Shown here: positions 50,796-58,349 of the stretch, piece by piece
Position numbering within the stretch: the first letter of the stretch is position 1
How the letters are laid out: each line of letters opens with the position of its first letter
Source of the DNA: Actinoplanes teichomyceticus ATCC 31121
Lineage (GTDB): Bacteria > Actinomycetota > Actinomycetes > Mycobacteriales > Micromonosporaceae
Direction of reading: 5' to 3'
Length of the DNA stretch: 64,000 nt
NCBI RefSeq assembly: GCF_003711105.1
Contig: NZ_CP023865.1
Span: 3,993,001 to 4,057,000 of the forward strand
Program-made: the position numbers and the translations under genes
The notes under the pieces: generated by a model
What the model was told of the DNA's origin: nothing
What the model saw: the letters and a program-made list of their open reading frames with translations, nothing else
Databases searched by the model: none

Positions 50796-50992
50796 TCGCC
50801 ACGTGCCAGCAGCTCAAGCGCGGTCTTGACGCTGATGAGTTGGCCCAACACCAGCTGGGCCCACTCGTCGTCGGGATGGCCCTTCAGGTGCGGGATGATC
50901 ACGCTGTCCAGCAGCCGGGTGGTCCGCAGCATCTCCTCGCGCACGCAGCCGCGGTCGTAGGCGATCCAGTCCGCGCCCTCGATGGTCGTCAT
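50792..50992 (-). CDS. Truncated duplicate of the RacP-like C-terminus
   Basis: The 66-aa product (MTTIEGADWIAYDRGCVREE ... LVLGQLISVKTALELLARGE) repeats the last half of the neighbouring RacP-like protein (ADWIAYERACVRTELTRIAR ... LVLGQLTGVKSALGLLVRST) at moderate identity. It lacks the N-terminal DNA-binding half. Its ATG overlaps the stop of 50989-51393 by 4 bp, so it is probably cotranslated. Its own stop overlaps the transposase ATG. Confidence 0.6.
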   Translation of the reverse strand: MTTIEGADWIAYDRGCVREEMLRTTRLLDSVIIPHLKGHPDDEWAQLVLGQLISVKTALELLARGE

Positions 50993-51393
50993 GTGCTGCG
51001 GACGAGCAGCCCGAGCGCGGACTTGACGCCGGTGAGCTGCCCGAGCACCAACTGGACCCACTCGTCGTCGGGAAGCCGTTGAGCGTGCGGGATAACCGTG
51101 CTGCTCAGCAGCCGCGCGATGCGGGTCAGTTCGGTGCGCACGCAGGCCCGCTCGTAGGCGATCCAGTCGGCCGGCTCGGTCGACAGCTGGTAGCCGTCCC
51201 TGCGAGTCCAGGTCAGCGGGGTCAGGTTCTCCGCCGCCAAGACCTCACGCACGAACCGGAGCCCGGACTGGACCTGGTAGGCACTCATCTCGGTCGCGGT
51301 CATCAGCTGCCGGGTGGTCAGCCCGGCCGGGCGGGCTTCCATCAACGCGACCCGGACCAGATCACCGGCGACGTTCGCGGGCACCCGTCCCAT
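50989..51393 (-). CDS. RacP-like winged-helix regulator
   Basis: The 134-aa protein has an N-terminal winged-helix-like part (LVRVALMEARPAGLTTRQLM and TATEMSAYQVQSGLRFVREV) and ends WIAYERACVRTELTRIARLL ... DDEWVQLVLGQLTGVKSALG. It matches proteins annotated RacP in streptomycetes, usually on plasmids or mobile regions and next to a DUF6192 protein, as here. The role is unknown. It follows the DUF6192 stop by 10 bp and overlaps the downstream duplicate by 4 bp. Confidence 0.65.
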   Translation of the reverse strand: MGRVPANVAGDLVRVALMEARPAGLTTRQLMTATEMSAYQVQSGLRFVREVLAAENLTPLTWTRRDGYQLSTEPADWIAYERACVRTELTRIARLLSSTVIPHAQRLPDDEWVQLVLGQLTGVKSALGLLVRST

Positions 51394-51403
51394 AACCGGC
51401 GGC

Positions 51404-52417
51404 CTACTCGCCGCGCAGGAGGCGGGCCAGGCCCTCCTCCGGAGTGACCTGACCGGTGGCCACCGCGCCCTCGATCCAGTCCGCAGCGGCCCTGACCCGG
51501 GCAACGTTGCGCTGCACCGTCGCCTTCTCATCGTCGGTGTAGTTCTGCCCGCGCAGGCCAGGCACGATCCGGCCGGCGGACGCGACGAACTGGGCGCACG
51601 CACCGACCAGGTCGAGGAACTCGGCGGTGTGCTGAACCTGCTGGAGCGCGGGCGTGCGCTGCCGCACGACCTCCGCTCCTTGCCGGGACCGGTCGACCTG
51701 GGCGCGGTTGACCTGGTGCCTGGCCGTGCTGTCGGTCATCGCCCGTGCGGCCACCTCCGGCCGGCGCAGCAGATTCGTGGCAATCTGCGAGGCGACTTCC
51801 TCGTCACGAACCAACTCTTGCGCCGCCATGACCTTCTCCTGCACGGTGGTTTCGCTCATCGCCTTGAACGCCACGTCCGGCCGGCGCAGCAGGTCGGCGG
51901 CGACACGCGAGGCGACCTTCTCGTCGCGGACCAGGTCATGGACCGCCACGACCTTCTCCTCCACCGACTCCGGGCGCGCGACCCGGTTGCCGACCCGGCG
52001 CCTGGCGTCGTCCGGGCTCCACCGCCGCTCGCCCGTACGAGCGATCAACGGCGGCTGAGCGATCGCCGCGAACCGCTGCTGCGCGTCCGGGATCTCCGCC
52101 AGGATCGTGTGCACGGTGAACGAGGCGTCCACCCGCCGGTGCTCCCGGGGCCAGCGCGAGGCGACCCACCGCCACTTCTTCACTGTGGTCGCTGCGGCTC
52201 CGATGTCCTCAGCGAACATGGCCAGGGCCTGCGAGACGGTCACCATCTCCTCGCTCAACGCCGGATGCGCACCCCCATACGGGCGCATCGGCTCGATCTT
52301 CAACGCCCACTCGCCCATCCGGAACTGGATCCGGGCGTGTTCCTGCAGCAACTTGCGGCACTCGGTCACGATTTCGTCGTACCGGGCCTGCGTCACGTTC
52401 CCGATCATGGCTGGCAT
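51404..52417 (-). CDS. DUF6192-like (RacO-type) protein with an internal tandem repeat
   Basis: The 337-aa protein starts MPAMIGNVTQARYDEIVTEC. An N-terminal helical, possibly DNA-binding region (MVTVSQALAMFAEDIGAAAT ... TVKKWRWVASRWP) precedes two 40-residue repeats near 165-245: KVVAVHDLVRDEKVASRVAA with DLLRRPDVAFKAM, and KVMAAQELVRDEEVASQIAT with NLLRRPEVAARAM. A C-terminal helical domain follows. Members occur beside RacP-like genes in actinobacterial mobile regions. The function is not established. ATG 52408 is an alternative start. Confidence 0.65.
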   Translation of the reverse strand: MPAMIGNVTQARYDEIVTECRKLLQEHARIQFRMGEWALKIEPMRPYGGAHPALSEEMVTVSQALAMFAEDIGAAATTVKKWRWVASRWPREHRRVDASFTVHTILAEIPDAQQRFAAIAQPPLIARTGERRWSPDDARRRVGNRVARPESVEEKVVAVHDLVRDEKVASRVAADLLRRPDVAFKAMSETTVQEKVMAAQELVRDEEVASQIATNLLRRPEVAARAMTDSTARHQVNRAQVDRSRQGAEVVRQRTPALQQVQHTAEFLDLVGACAQFVASAGRIVPGLRGQNYTDDEKATVQRNVARVRAAADWIEGAVATGQVTPEEGLARLLRGE

Positions 52418-52534
52418 CAAGTCACCGCCCAGAGGGCCGCCCGCAGCGCGGCGAAGAACCCGCCGTCAGCAACTACGGTCGATACCAGTCAGGCTGAACC
52501 GCAGGCCAGCAAGGTCGCAGTCCCTCACAAGCGG

Positions 52535-52906
52535 TCACTCGTCCGAACGACCCGCTGTGAGTGACCTGCTCCGCCACGCCCTCGTACGACACCGCGGCGA
52601 ACAGAACACCGCCGACAACGGCCGATCCAAACCAGCCGCCCACTCGGCCCCGCACTGCGGACACGTCACCCGGCGCTCCAGCCTCACCGCGGCGATCCGG
52701 GCCCGGCTCCGCCGCACCGTACGCCAATGCCGTGCTCGGCACGCCGGCGAGCAGAACACCATCGACGATCTGGCCGCCACCGGCAACCGGTCACCGCAGA
52801 CCGGGCACCGCCGCAGCGGCTTCTTCTCCGCCGAGTTCCGCGCCGCGCCAGTCGGCTGCGGGACCAGCGACAGCCAGCCCAGGGAACCGCGCTTCGCACC
52901 GCTCAT
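52535..52906 (-). CDS. Small protein with two zinc-ribbon repeats
   Basis: The 123-aa protein has two C-x2-C ... F-C-x3-C modules: CPVCGDRLPVAARSSMVFCS with PACRARHWRTVRR, and CPQCGAEWAAGLDRPLSAVF with CSPRCRTRAWRSR. Each is followed by a basic helix, so nucleic-acid binding is likely. A related CxxC/YCGATCR motif occurs at the end of the 34178-34714 protein. It is the first gene upstream of the DUF6192 and RacP-like genes on the same strand, 118 bp from them. Confidence 0.65.
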   Translation of the reverse strand: MSGAKRGSLGWLSLVPQPTGAARNSAEKKPLRRCPVCGDRLPVAARSSMVFCSPACRARHWRTVRRSRARIAAVRLERRVTCPQCGAEWAAGLDRPLSAVFCSPRCRTRAWRSRSLTAGRSDE

Positions 52907-53017
52907 CTCGCGAGCGTAGAACCGGCTCTAACTCGCTCTTGGAGTAGCGAGACAGGCACTAAGTGGACGGTTCTCGGCATGACCACCACCCCTGGCGCCT
53001 TCGCTGGCGCTGTCGGG

Positions 53018-53431
53018 TCAGCCCCCGGGCCGCGGGGCCCGCACGGCCGTGGACGACACCGTCGCCAGCTCCGGCCGGGCAGGCACCAGCAACGTCGTCA
53101 CGCCCAGTGCCTCGTTCATCGCGGCGAGTTCGTACTCGCGCAGGTGGTCGGTCGCGTTCCTGACCCCACGGATGATCACAGCGCAGCCGTTTCGCCGGCA
53201 GTAATCCACGGTCAACCCATGCCAGGCGGCGACCGCGACGTTCTCCCAACCCGCCGGCAGCAAGGCCCGGATGTCCCTCGCCCGCGCGGCGGTCGTCCCG
53301 GACGGCTGCTTGCCGTCGTTGACGGCAACCAGAACCGTGACCCGATCGAACATGCGGCGCGATCGGTCGACAATATCGAGATGACCTGGCGTGAACGGAT
53401 CGAACGTTCCGGGATAGACCGCTCGGATCAC
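53018..53431 (-). CDS. coaD: Short phosphopantetheine adenylyltransferase (CoaD) paralogue
   Basis: The 137-aa protein starts at a GTG (53429-53431; MIRAVYPGTFDPFTPGHLDI). It carries the nucleotidyltransferase T-x-G-H motif, the substrate segment AWHGLTVDYCRRNG, IIRGVRNATDHLREYELAAM with the conserved Arg and Glu, and SSTAVR, equivalent to the ISSS motif. CoaD makes dephospho-CoA from 4-phosphopantetheine and ATP. It ends about 20 residues early, without the C-terminal helix of the usual 160-residue enzyme. It may be a second copy or use another substrate. Confidence 0.7.
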   Translation of the reverse strand: MIRAVYPGTFDPFTPGHLDIVDRSRRMFDRVTVLVAVNDGKQPSGTTAARARDIRALLPAGWENVAVAAWHGLTVDYCRRNGCAVIIRGVRNATDHLREYELAAMNEALGVTTLLVPARPELATVSSTAVRAPRPGG

Positions 53432-53588
53432 GCCGGGGCCGCCATCACCAGCATGAGACACCGGACCAGGGTAGGCCCGCGCCGACCCCGAAGACGACGC
53501 GCGAAGCATCGGCTCGCGCGGTCACGGACAGCACCGGGTGCGGTTGTCTCGTCCGGGGGCTGCTGCCGCCACGGCGCGGGTCTCGGCC

Positions 53589-54914
53589 TCAACCGTCGGC
53601 CGGGGCGGGGTCGTCCCGCGCACGCGGCGGCTCTGCCGGAACGTGCGCGGGCCGGCCGGGGCTGTCCGGCAGGTCGCGGTGGTGTCTGATCGGGCCGGTG
53701 AGCAGGATGCCGGTGGACAGCACGAGCGCACCTGTCATGATCCAGACGGCGGGGCGTACGCCGAGGGCGGTGCCCAGCAGCCCGCCGAGCAGGGCGCCCA
53801 GCGGCATCGTGCCGTAGTTGACCAGCTGCATGCCGGTGACGACGCGGCCGAGCAGGTGCCGCGGCGTGTAGGTCTGGCGGAAGCTGTCCTTGATGATGTT
53901 GCCGGCGACGATTCCGGTACCGACCGCTGTCCCGGCCAGCACGACGAGGGTGAGGCCGGGACCGGGACCGGCGAGCGGAATCAGCAGCGCGAAGGGCGCT
54001 GTCGCCAGGTGGCACAGCAGCAGGCCGCGCGCCGTGCCGCAGCGGCGCGCCACCGTGGTGGCCACCAGCGCGCCGAGGACTCCCCCACCGCTCATGAGGG
54101 CGAGGATGACGCCGACCGTGCCGGGCTCGGTGACCGCGTTCTCCCGGACCAGGAAGACGACCAGGATCGACTGGTAGCCGGTGAGCGCGAGATTCGCGGC
54201 GGCGCCGAAGACGGCCATGGTGCGCAGGTACGGGTCGTGTCTGAGAAACCGCAGTCCTTCGGTGAGCTCGCCCAGCAGCGGCCGGTGCGGGGTCCGCGGG
54301 GACGGGCGTGGTTCGCGGTGGCGCAGGGTGAGCAGGCAGACGGTGCAGACCAGGAAGGTGCTCGCGTCGGCGAGCAGCCCGAAGACGGCTCCGAGCAGCT
54401 GAGCGATGAGGCCGCCCGCGCCGGGTCCGGCGACCTGGGCGGCTGCTTCGCTGCCGTGCAGCTTGGCGTTGCCCTCAGCCAGCCGGTCCCCGCTCAGCAG
54501 CGACGGTAGGTAGACCTGGTGGGCGGTTTCGGAGAACACCGCCGCCGCGCCGGCCAGCAGGGCCACCGTGAGCAGGTGGGCGATGGTGAGGGCGTTGAGC
54601 CAGGCGGCTGCCGGCACACTGGCCACCAGCAGCAGTGACACCGTGTTGCAGGTGATCATCACGGGGCGGCGCCGGAGCCGGTCGACCCAGACGCCGGCGG
54701 GCAGCCCGATCAGCAGCCACGGTAGCCAGACGGCGGCCTGCAGCGCGGCGACGTGCAGCGTGGAGGCGTTCAGGGCGCCGACGGCGACCAGGGGCAGGGC
54801 GACCGCGGTGATCGCGCTGCCGAACGTGCTGGTGGTCTGGCCCACCCAGAACAGCCGGAAGTCGCGGTGGCGCAGCACGGTGCCGCGCCGGTCGCCGGCG
54901 ACCAGCGCGGTCAC
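53589..54914 (-). CDS. MFS transporter, EntS-like multidrug/siderophore exporter family
   Basis: The 441-aa protein has twelve hydrophobic helices and the MFS loop-2 motif GLPAGVWVDRLRRRPVM. HRDFRLFWVGQTTSTFGSAI at the start and SETAHQVYLPSLLSGDRLAE are typical of the EntS/macrolide-efflux-like subgroup. The C-terminal 30 residues are polar and disordered. The substrate is unknown. It starts at a GTG (54912-54914) that overlaps the stop of a 60-codon ORF (GTGA). Confidence 0.8.
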   Translation of the reverse strand: MTALVAGDRRGTVLRHRDFRLFWVGQTTSTFGSAITAVALPLVAVGALNASTLHVAALQAAVWLPWLLIGLPAGVWVDRLRRRPVMITCNTVSLLLVASVPAAAWLNALTIAHLLTVALLAGAAAVFSETAHQVYLPSLLSGDRLAEGNAKLHGSEAAAQVAGPGAGGLIAQLLGAVFGLLADASTFLVCTVCLLTLRHREPRPSPRTPHRPLLGELTEGLRFLRHDPYLRTMAVFGAAANLALTGYQSILVVFLVRENAVTEPGTVGVILALMSGGGVLGALVATTVARRCGTARGLLLCHLATAPFALLIPLAGPGPGLTLVVLAGTAVGTGIVAGNIIKDSFRQTYTPRHLLGRVVTGMQLVNYGTMPLGALLGGLLGTALGVRPAVWIMTGALVLSTGILLTGPIRHHRDLPDSPGRPAHVPAEPPRARDDPAPADG

Positions 54915-55093
54915 GGTGTGCCCGGCACGCCGTGGGCGAACACGACGACGGCCGGTCCGGTGGTGGCCGCCCGTGAACCGGCCGTGCCGGGGTCGTGGAC
55001 CTTCCGGGCGTCCCTCAGCCGCCGCCGTGGCGGGTGGGCCGGGGCGGCAAGCAGGCGCGCATCGGGGGGCTGGCGTGCCTCGTCCGTGGTCAT
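54911..55093 (-). CDS. Small ORF coupled to the MFS gene, unknown
   Basis: The 60-codon frame MTTDEARQPPDARLLAAPAH ... AVVVFAHGVPGTP ends in a TGA overlapping the MFS GTG, as in coupled operons, and begins 18 bp after an operator-like palindrome. Composition is Pro/Arg/Ala-rich and no domain was recognised. It could be a leader peptide gene, a decayed regulator or chance. Confidence 0.35.
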   Translation of the reverse strand: MTTDEARQPPDARLLAAPAHPPRRRLRDARKVHDPGTAGSRAATTGPAVVVFAHGVPGTP

Positions 55094-55110
55094 GAGGTCA
55101 GCATTCTATG

Positions 55111-55140
55111 CGCCAGATGTGTCGTACAAGACGTCTGGCG
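55111..55140 (-). promoter_or_regulatory. 30-bp imperfect palindrome, probable operator
   Basis: CGCCAGA (55111-55117) and TCTGGCG (55134-55140) are the outer arms, with GTAC at the centre and mostly paired bases between. The TATTCTATG-like stretch beside it (55101-55110) and the start at 55093 suggest a repressed promoter of the small ORF and MFS gene. Confidence 0.55.
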
Positions 55141-55184
55141 CCGGTGGTGTCCGCGCCCGATGCGCGGCGGCCGGGGCCGGGGTT

Positions 55185-55712
55185 TCAGTCCGGCTGGCGC
55201 TGGCGCAGGTAGGCCAGGACGGCTTCGCGGGTGGTGCGTACCCCGAACAGCGCGCGCGCCTCGGCGATGCGCCGGTTGGCGGTGCGCAGCGACAGGAATT
55301 CGGCGGCGGCCGCGGCGGCGATGGTGTCGCCGGCGGCGAGACGGTCGAGCAGGGCGCGTTGTTCCGGGATCAGGCTGGCCACCGGGTCGGCGCCGTCGGC
55401 GCCGTGGTGCACCGGCCCGATCCGGGCCAGGTCGTCGAGCAGGGCGCGGCCGGCCGCCGACTCGGCGTCGCAGATCACCACCACGCCGGCGCCGCGGGCG
55501 GCGGCGAGCACCGCCAGCCGGACGCTGTCGGTGTCGTCGTCGCCGATGCGCCCGTGCAGCACCAGGTGCGCCGCGGCGACGTCCCAGGACGGGTCGGGCA
55601 GCGCGAAGCCGGGCCGTGCCGTCCAGCCCTCGCGGGTCAGGCGGCGCAGGAGCGTGTCGGCCTCGGCGGTGCTGGCAACTACATGGCGTGGTGCGTCGAT
55701 CTGTGTGTTCAC
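55185..55712 (-). CDS. Small LuxR-type helix-turn-helix protein
   Basis: The 175-aa protein has an alpha/beta N-terminal region (DVAAAHLVLHGRIGDDDTDS ... GAGVVVICDAESAAGRALLD) that may be a receiver-like or ATPase-remnant fold without phosphorylation residues I can point to. The C-terminal HTH (LLDRLAAGDTIAAAAAAEFL with SLRTANRRIAEARALFGV) is of LuxR type. Its GTG overlaps the stop of the large LuxR ATPase gene by 4 bp, so the two are coupled and may act together. Confidence 0.7.
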   Translation of the reverse strand: MNTQIDAPRHVVASTAEADTLLRRLTREGWTARPGFALPDPSWDVAAAHLVLHGRIGDDDTDSVRLAVLAAARGAGVVVICDAESAAGRALLDDLARIGPVHHGADGADPVASLIPEQRALLDRLAAGDTIAAAAAAEFLSLRTANRRIAEARALFGVRTTREAVLAYLRQRQPD

Positions 55713-58177
55713 CGGCCATCCTCGCTGTGGTCGCTGGTGTCGAGTCGGGTCGCTGACGCGGCGAAGGCGAGCGCGGCGGCCTCGGTGCGGGTGCGGGCGC
55801 CGAGTTTGCGCATGCTGGCGCGGATGTGGGTGTCCACGGTCTCGGCGGAGATGCCCAGCTGCCCGGCGATGCGGCGGGTCGGTTCGCCGGCCGCGACCAG
55901 TGCCAGCACGTCCTGTTCGCGCCGGGTGAGCGCGCCCGGGCTGCGGCGTCCACGGGTGTCGCGGTGCACGCGGTGCTGGCGCAGCCCGCGCCGGGCCCGG
56001 CCGGCGAGCACGGTCAGCCCGGCGGTGTCGGCGAGTTGCTCGGCGTGCAGCAGCGCGGCGACCGCGCGGTCGCGGTCGGTGTCGGTCAGCCCGGCGGCCA
56101 GCAGGCAGCGGATCTGTTCGCGCAGCGCGACCGGCTGCCAGCCGGCCGCGGCGGCCTCGAATCCGGAGCCCAGCGCCCAGGCGGTCAGGGTGCGCCGTGC
56201 CGGTGCGGGCAGGTCGACCGGGACCGGGGCGTGCGTGGCCACGCCCAGGTCGTGCGCCGCCCAGCGGGCGGTGATCGCGTGCAGGCCGGCCAGCAGGCCG
56301 CTGCCGGTGTCCTGGCCGGCGGCGCGCTCGGGCTGCCCGTCGAGCCAGGCGGCCTCGCGGGCCACCCAGTCGGCGGCCGGGTGTGCCGGCGCGCCGGCCA
56401 GCCGGGCACGGGCGGTGGCCAGCAGCCCGGTGTCGGCTTCGATCAGGGCGGTGGCGGCGGTCGCGTACGCGCGGGCCTGTTCCGGCAGCGCCCGGTCGGT
56501 GAGGTTAGCCGCGCGGCGCAGCACCGCGTCCGCGCCGTCCCCGCCGCCGGCGGCGGTGCCGGTGGCGGGCCCGTGCAGGGCCAGGGCCCAGTCGGCGGCG
56601 GCGGCGAACCGGGTCTGCCAGCCGTAGGCGAGCGCGGCCCCGGCAGCCCGCGCGGCGCTGCGCGCCGCGGTGGCCGCGTCGAGCAGCCGGGCGTCGGCGG
56701 CCAGGGTTTCCACCAGCAGCCAGGCGCTCCACCGGGCGATCAGCGGGTCGCCGGTCTCGGCGGCGGCGGCCAGCTCGCGGTCCCAGCCGGGCCTGCGGTG
56801 CGCGGCGCGTACGGCGGCCAGCGCGGCGGCCACGCCCGGTGGCGGCGCCGGATGCCGGGCGGCGATCTTGTCGGCTGTCTCCAGCGCCGCCATCGGGGTG
56901 GTGGCCAGGGCGGCCAGCAGCAGCACCCGGTCGCGGGCGGCCACGACCGTGGCCGGCGCGGTGTCCGGTACGCCGCGCACGGCGTCGTGCGCGGCGGGTG
57001 TCCGGCCGTCCTGCAGCAGCGCCTCGCCGTGCAGCACGGCGACTTCCAGGGCCAGCGGCGCGGCGGCGCCGCCGGGGCGCGCCCCGGCGGCGGCGAGCAC
57101 GGCGGCGGCGTCGCCGGGACGTCCGGCGATCAGCGCGGCGTCCGCGGCGGCCAGGCGTACCCGCAGGTCGATCGAGGTGTCGAGGCCGCAGGCGAACAGC
57201 AGCAGCGCGGCGCGTTCGCCGCCGGTGGCCGCGTCGGCGGCGGCCAGGGCCTGCCGGTACGCGCCGGCGTGGTCGCCGGCGGCGGCCAGGTGCCGGGCCG
57301 CTTCGGCCGGTGGGGTCAGCTGCGCCAGCCGCTGGTGCAGCTCGGTGCGCGCGGCCGGGTCCAGCAGCCCGGCGGCGGTCTCGGCCACGTACGCCGACAC
57401 CGGTGTCAGCGCGCCGCCGGGTTCGGCCTGCACCAGCCCGGCGGCCAGCAGGTCGGTGGCGCCGGGGCCGAGCAGGGTGGCCGCGGCGGGCCGGCCCAGC
57501 AGTCCGAGCGCGGCCAGCGCGGTGCGTGCCGGCCGCGGCAGGTCGGCCAGGGCGGTGGCGATGGCGTACGCGAGCTGGTCGACGTCGCCGGGCGCGGCGC
57601 GCCCGGCGACGGCCTGCCGGGCCAGCGCGATGATCGCCAGGGGGTTGCCGCCGGCGCGGGCGGTGACCGCGGCGACGGTGGCGTCGTCCAGGCGTGCGGC
57701 GGTGCGCCGGGCCAGCGCGCCGGCCTGCTCGGCCGACAGCGGCGCCACGGTCAGCCATGCGGTCGCGGCGGCGCGCAGCGCCCGGTGCGTGTCGTCACCG
57801 AGCCGGTGCGGGGTGCGCAGCGCGACCAGCACCCGGCAGTGCCGCGCCAGGTGTGTCAGGGCGGCGACGGTGGCCGGGTCGCAGTGCTGCAGGTCGTCGA
57901 GGACCAGCAGGCCACCGCGGACGCGGGAGCGGACCGCCTCGGCCAGCAGGGGCACGTCGTGGCCGGGCAGCCGGGCGCGTACCGCGCGGGAGAGCGCCAG
58001 GGCGGGCACGGTGGCGAGCATGGCCAGTCCGCCTCCGGCGTGCACCGGGCCGGGCACCGCCTGGGCGATCCGGCGCAGCAGGGTGCTGCGACCGCAGCCG
58101 GGCGGGCCGGTGAGCACGACGAGGGCCGGGCCGTGACGCAGAGTGGAGGATGCGGCCAGGTAAGGCTCGTCCGCCAC
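55709..58177 (-). CDS. Large ATP-binding LuxR-family (LAL-like) transcriptional regulator
   Basis: The 822-aa protein starts at a GTG (58175-58177) six bases after AAGGAGG. Its N-terminal STAND-type ATPase has Walker A GPPGCGRST (about residues 23-31) and Walker B GGLLVLDDLQ. A long Ala-rich helical-repeat region (about 250-740) follows, then a C-terminal LuxR HTH (LTRREQDVLALVAAGEPTRR, IAGQLGISAETVDTHIRASM). LAL regulators control catabolic or biosynthetic genes after sensing a ligand with ATP. Targets are unknown; it overlaps the small HTH gene downstream and faces the divergent dynamin operon. Confidence 0.85.
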   Translation of the reverse strand: MADEPYLAASSTLRHGPALVVLTGPPGCGRSTLLRRIAQAVPGPVHAGGGLAMLATVPALALSRAVRARLPGHDVPLLAEAVRSRVRGGLLVLDDLQHCDPATVAALTHLARHCRVLVALRTPHRLGDDTHRALRAAATAWLTVAPLSAEQAGALARRTAARLDDATVAAVTARAGGNPLAIIALARQAVAGRAAPGDVDQLAYAIATALADLPRPARTALAALGLLGRPAAATLLGPGATDLLAAGLVQAEPGGALTPVSAYVAETAAGLLDPAARTELHQRLAQLTPPAEAARHLAAAGDHAGAYRQALAAADAATGGERAALLLFACGLDTSIDLRVRLAAADAALIAGRPGDAAAVLAAAGARPGGAAAPLALEVAVLHGEALLQDGRTPAAHDAVRGVPDTAPATVVAARDRVLLLAALATTPMAALETADKIAARHPAPPPGVAAALAAVRAAHRRPGWDRELAAAAETGDPLIARWSAWLLVETLAADARLLDAATAARSAARAAGAALAYGWQTRFAAAADWALALHGPATGTAAGGGDGADAVLRRAANLTDRALPEQARAYATAATALIEADTGLLATARARLAGAPAHPAADWVAREAAWLDGQPERAAGQDTGSGLLAGLHAITARWAAHDLGVATHAPVPVDLPAPARRTLTAWALGSGFEAAAAGWQPVALREQIRCLLAAGLTDTDRDRAVAALLHAEQLADTAGLTVLAGRARRGLRQHRVHRDTRGRRSPGALTRREQDVLALVAAGEPTRRIAGQLGISAETVDTHIRASMRKLGARTRTEAAALAFAASATRLDTSDHSEDGR

Positions 58178-58349
58178 TAGTGTCCTCCTTGCCTGGCACG
58201 AACGCGGGATCCCCGGCGCGGCGCCGGCATCCGTAGGCTGTGCTGCGGGCCGGATGCCGGTCCGGCTGCCCCACGAGAAAGGCCCCGTACGTGACGCCGA
58301 CTGCCGCGTTCTGCACATTGTCGCTGACGGTGTGCTCGGCTGACGAGTC

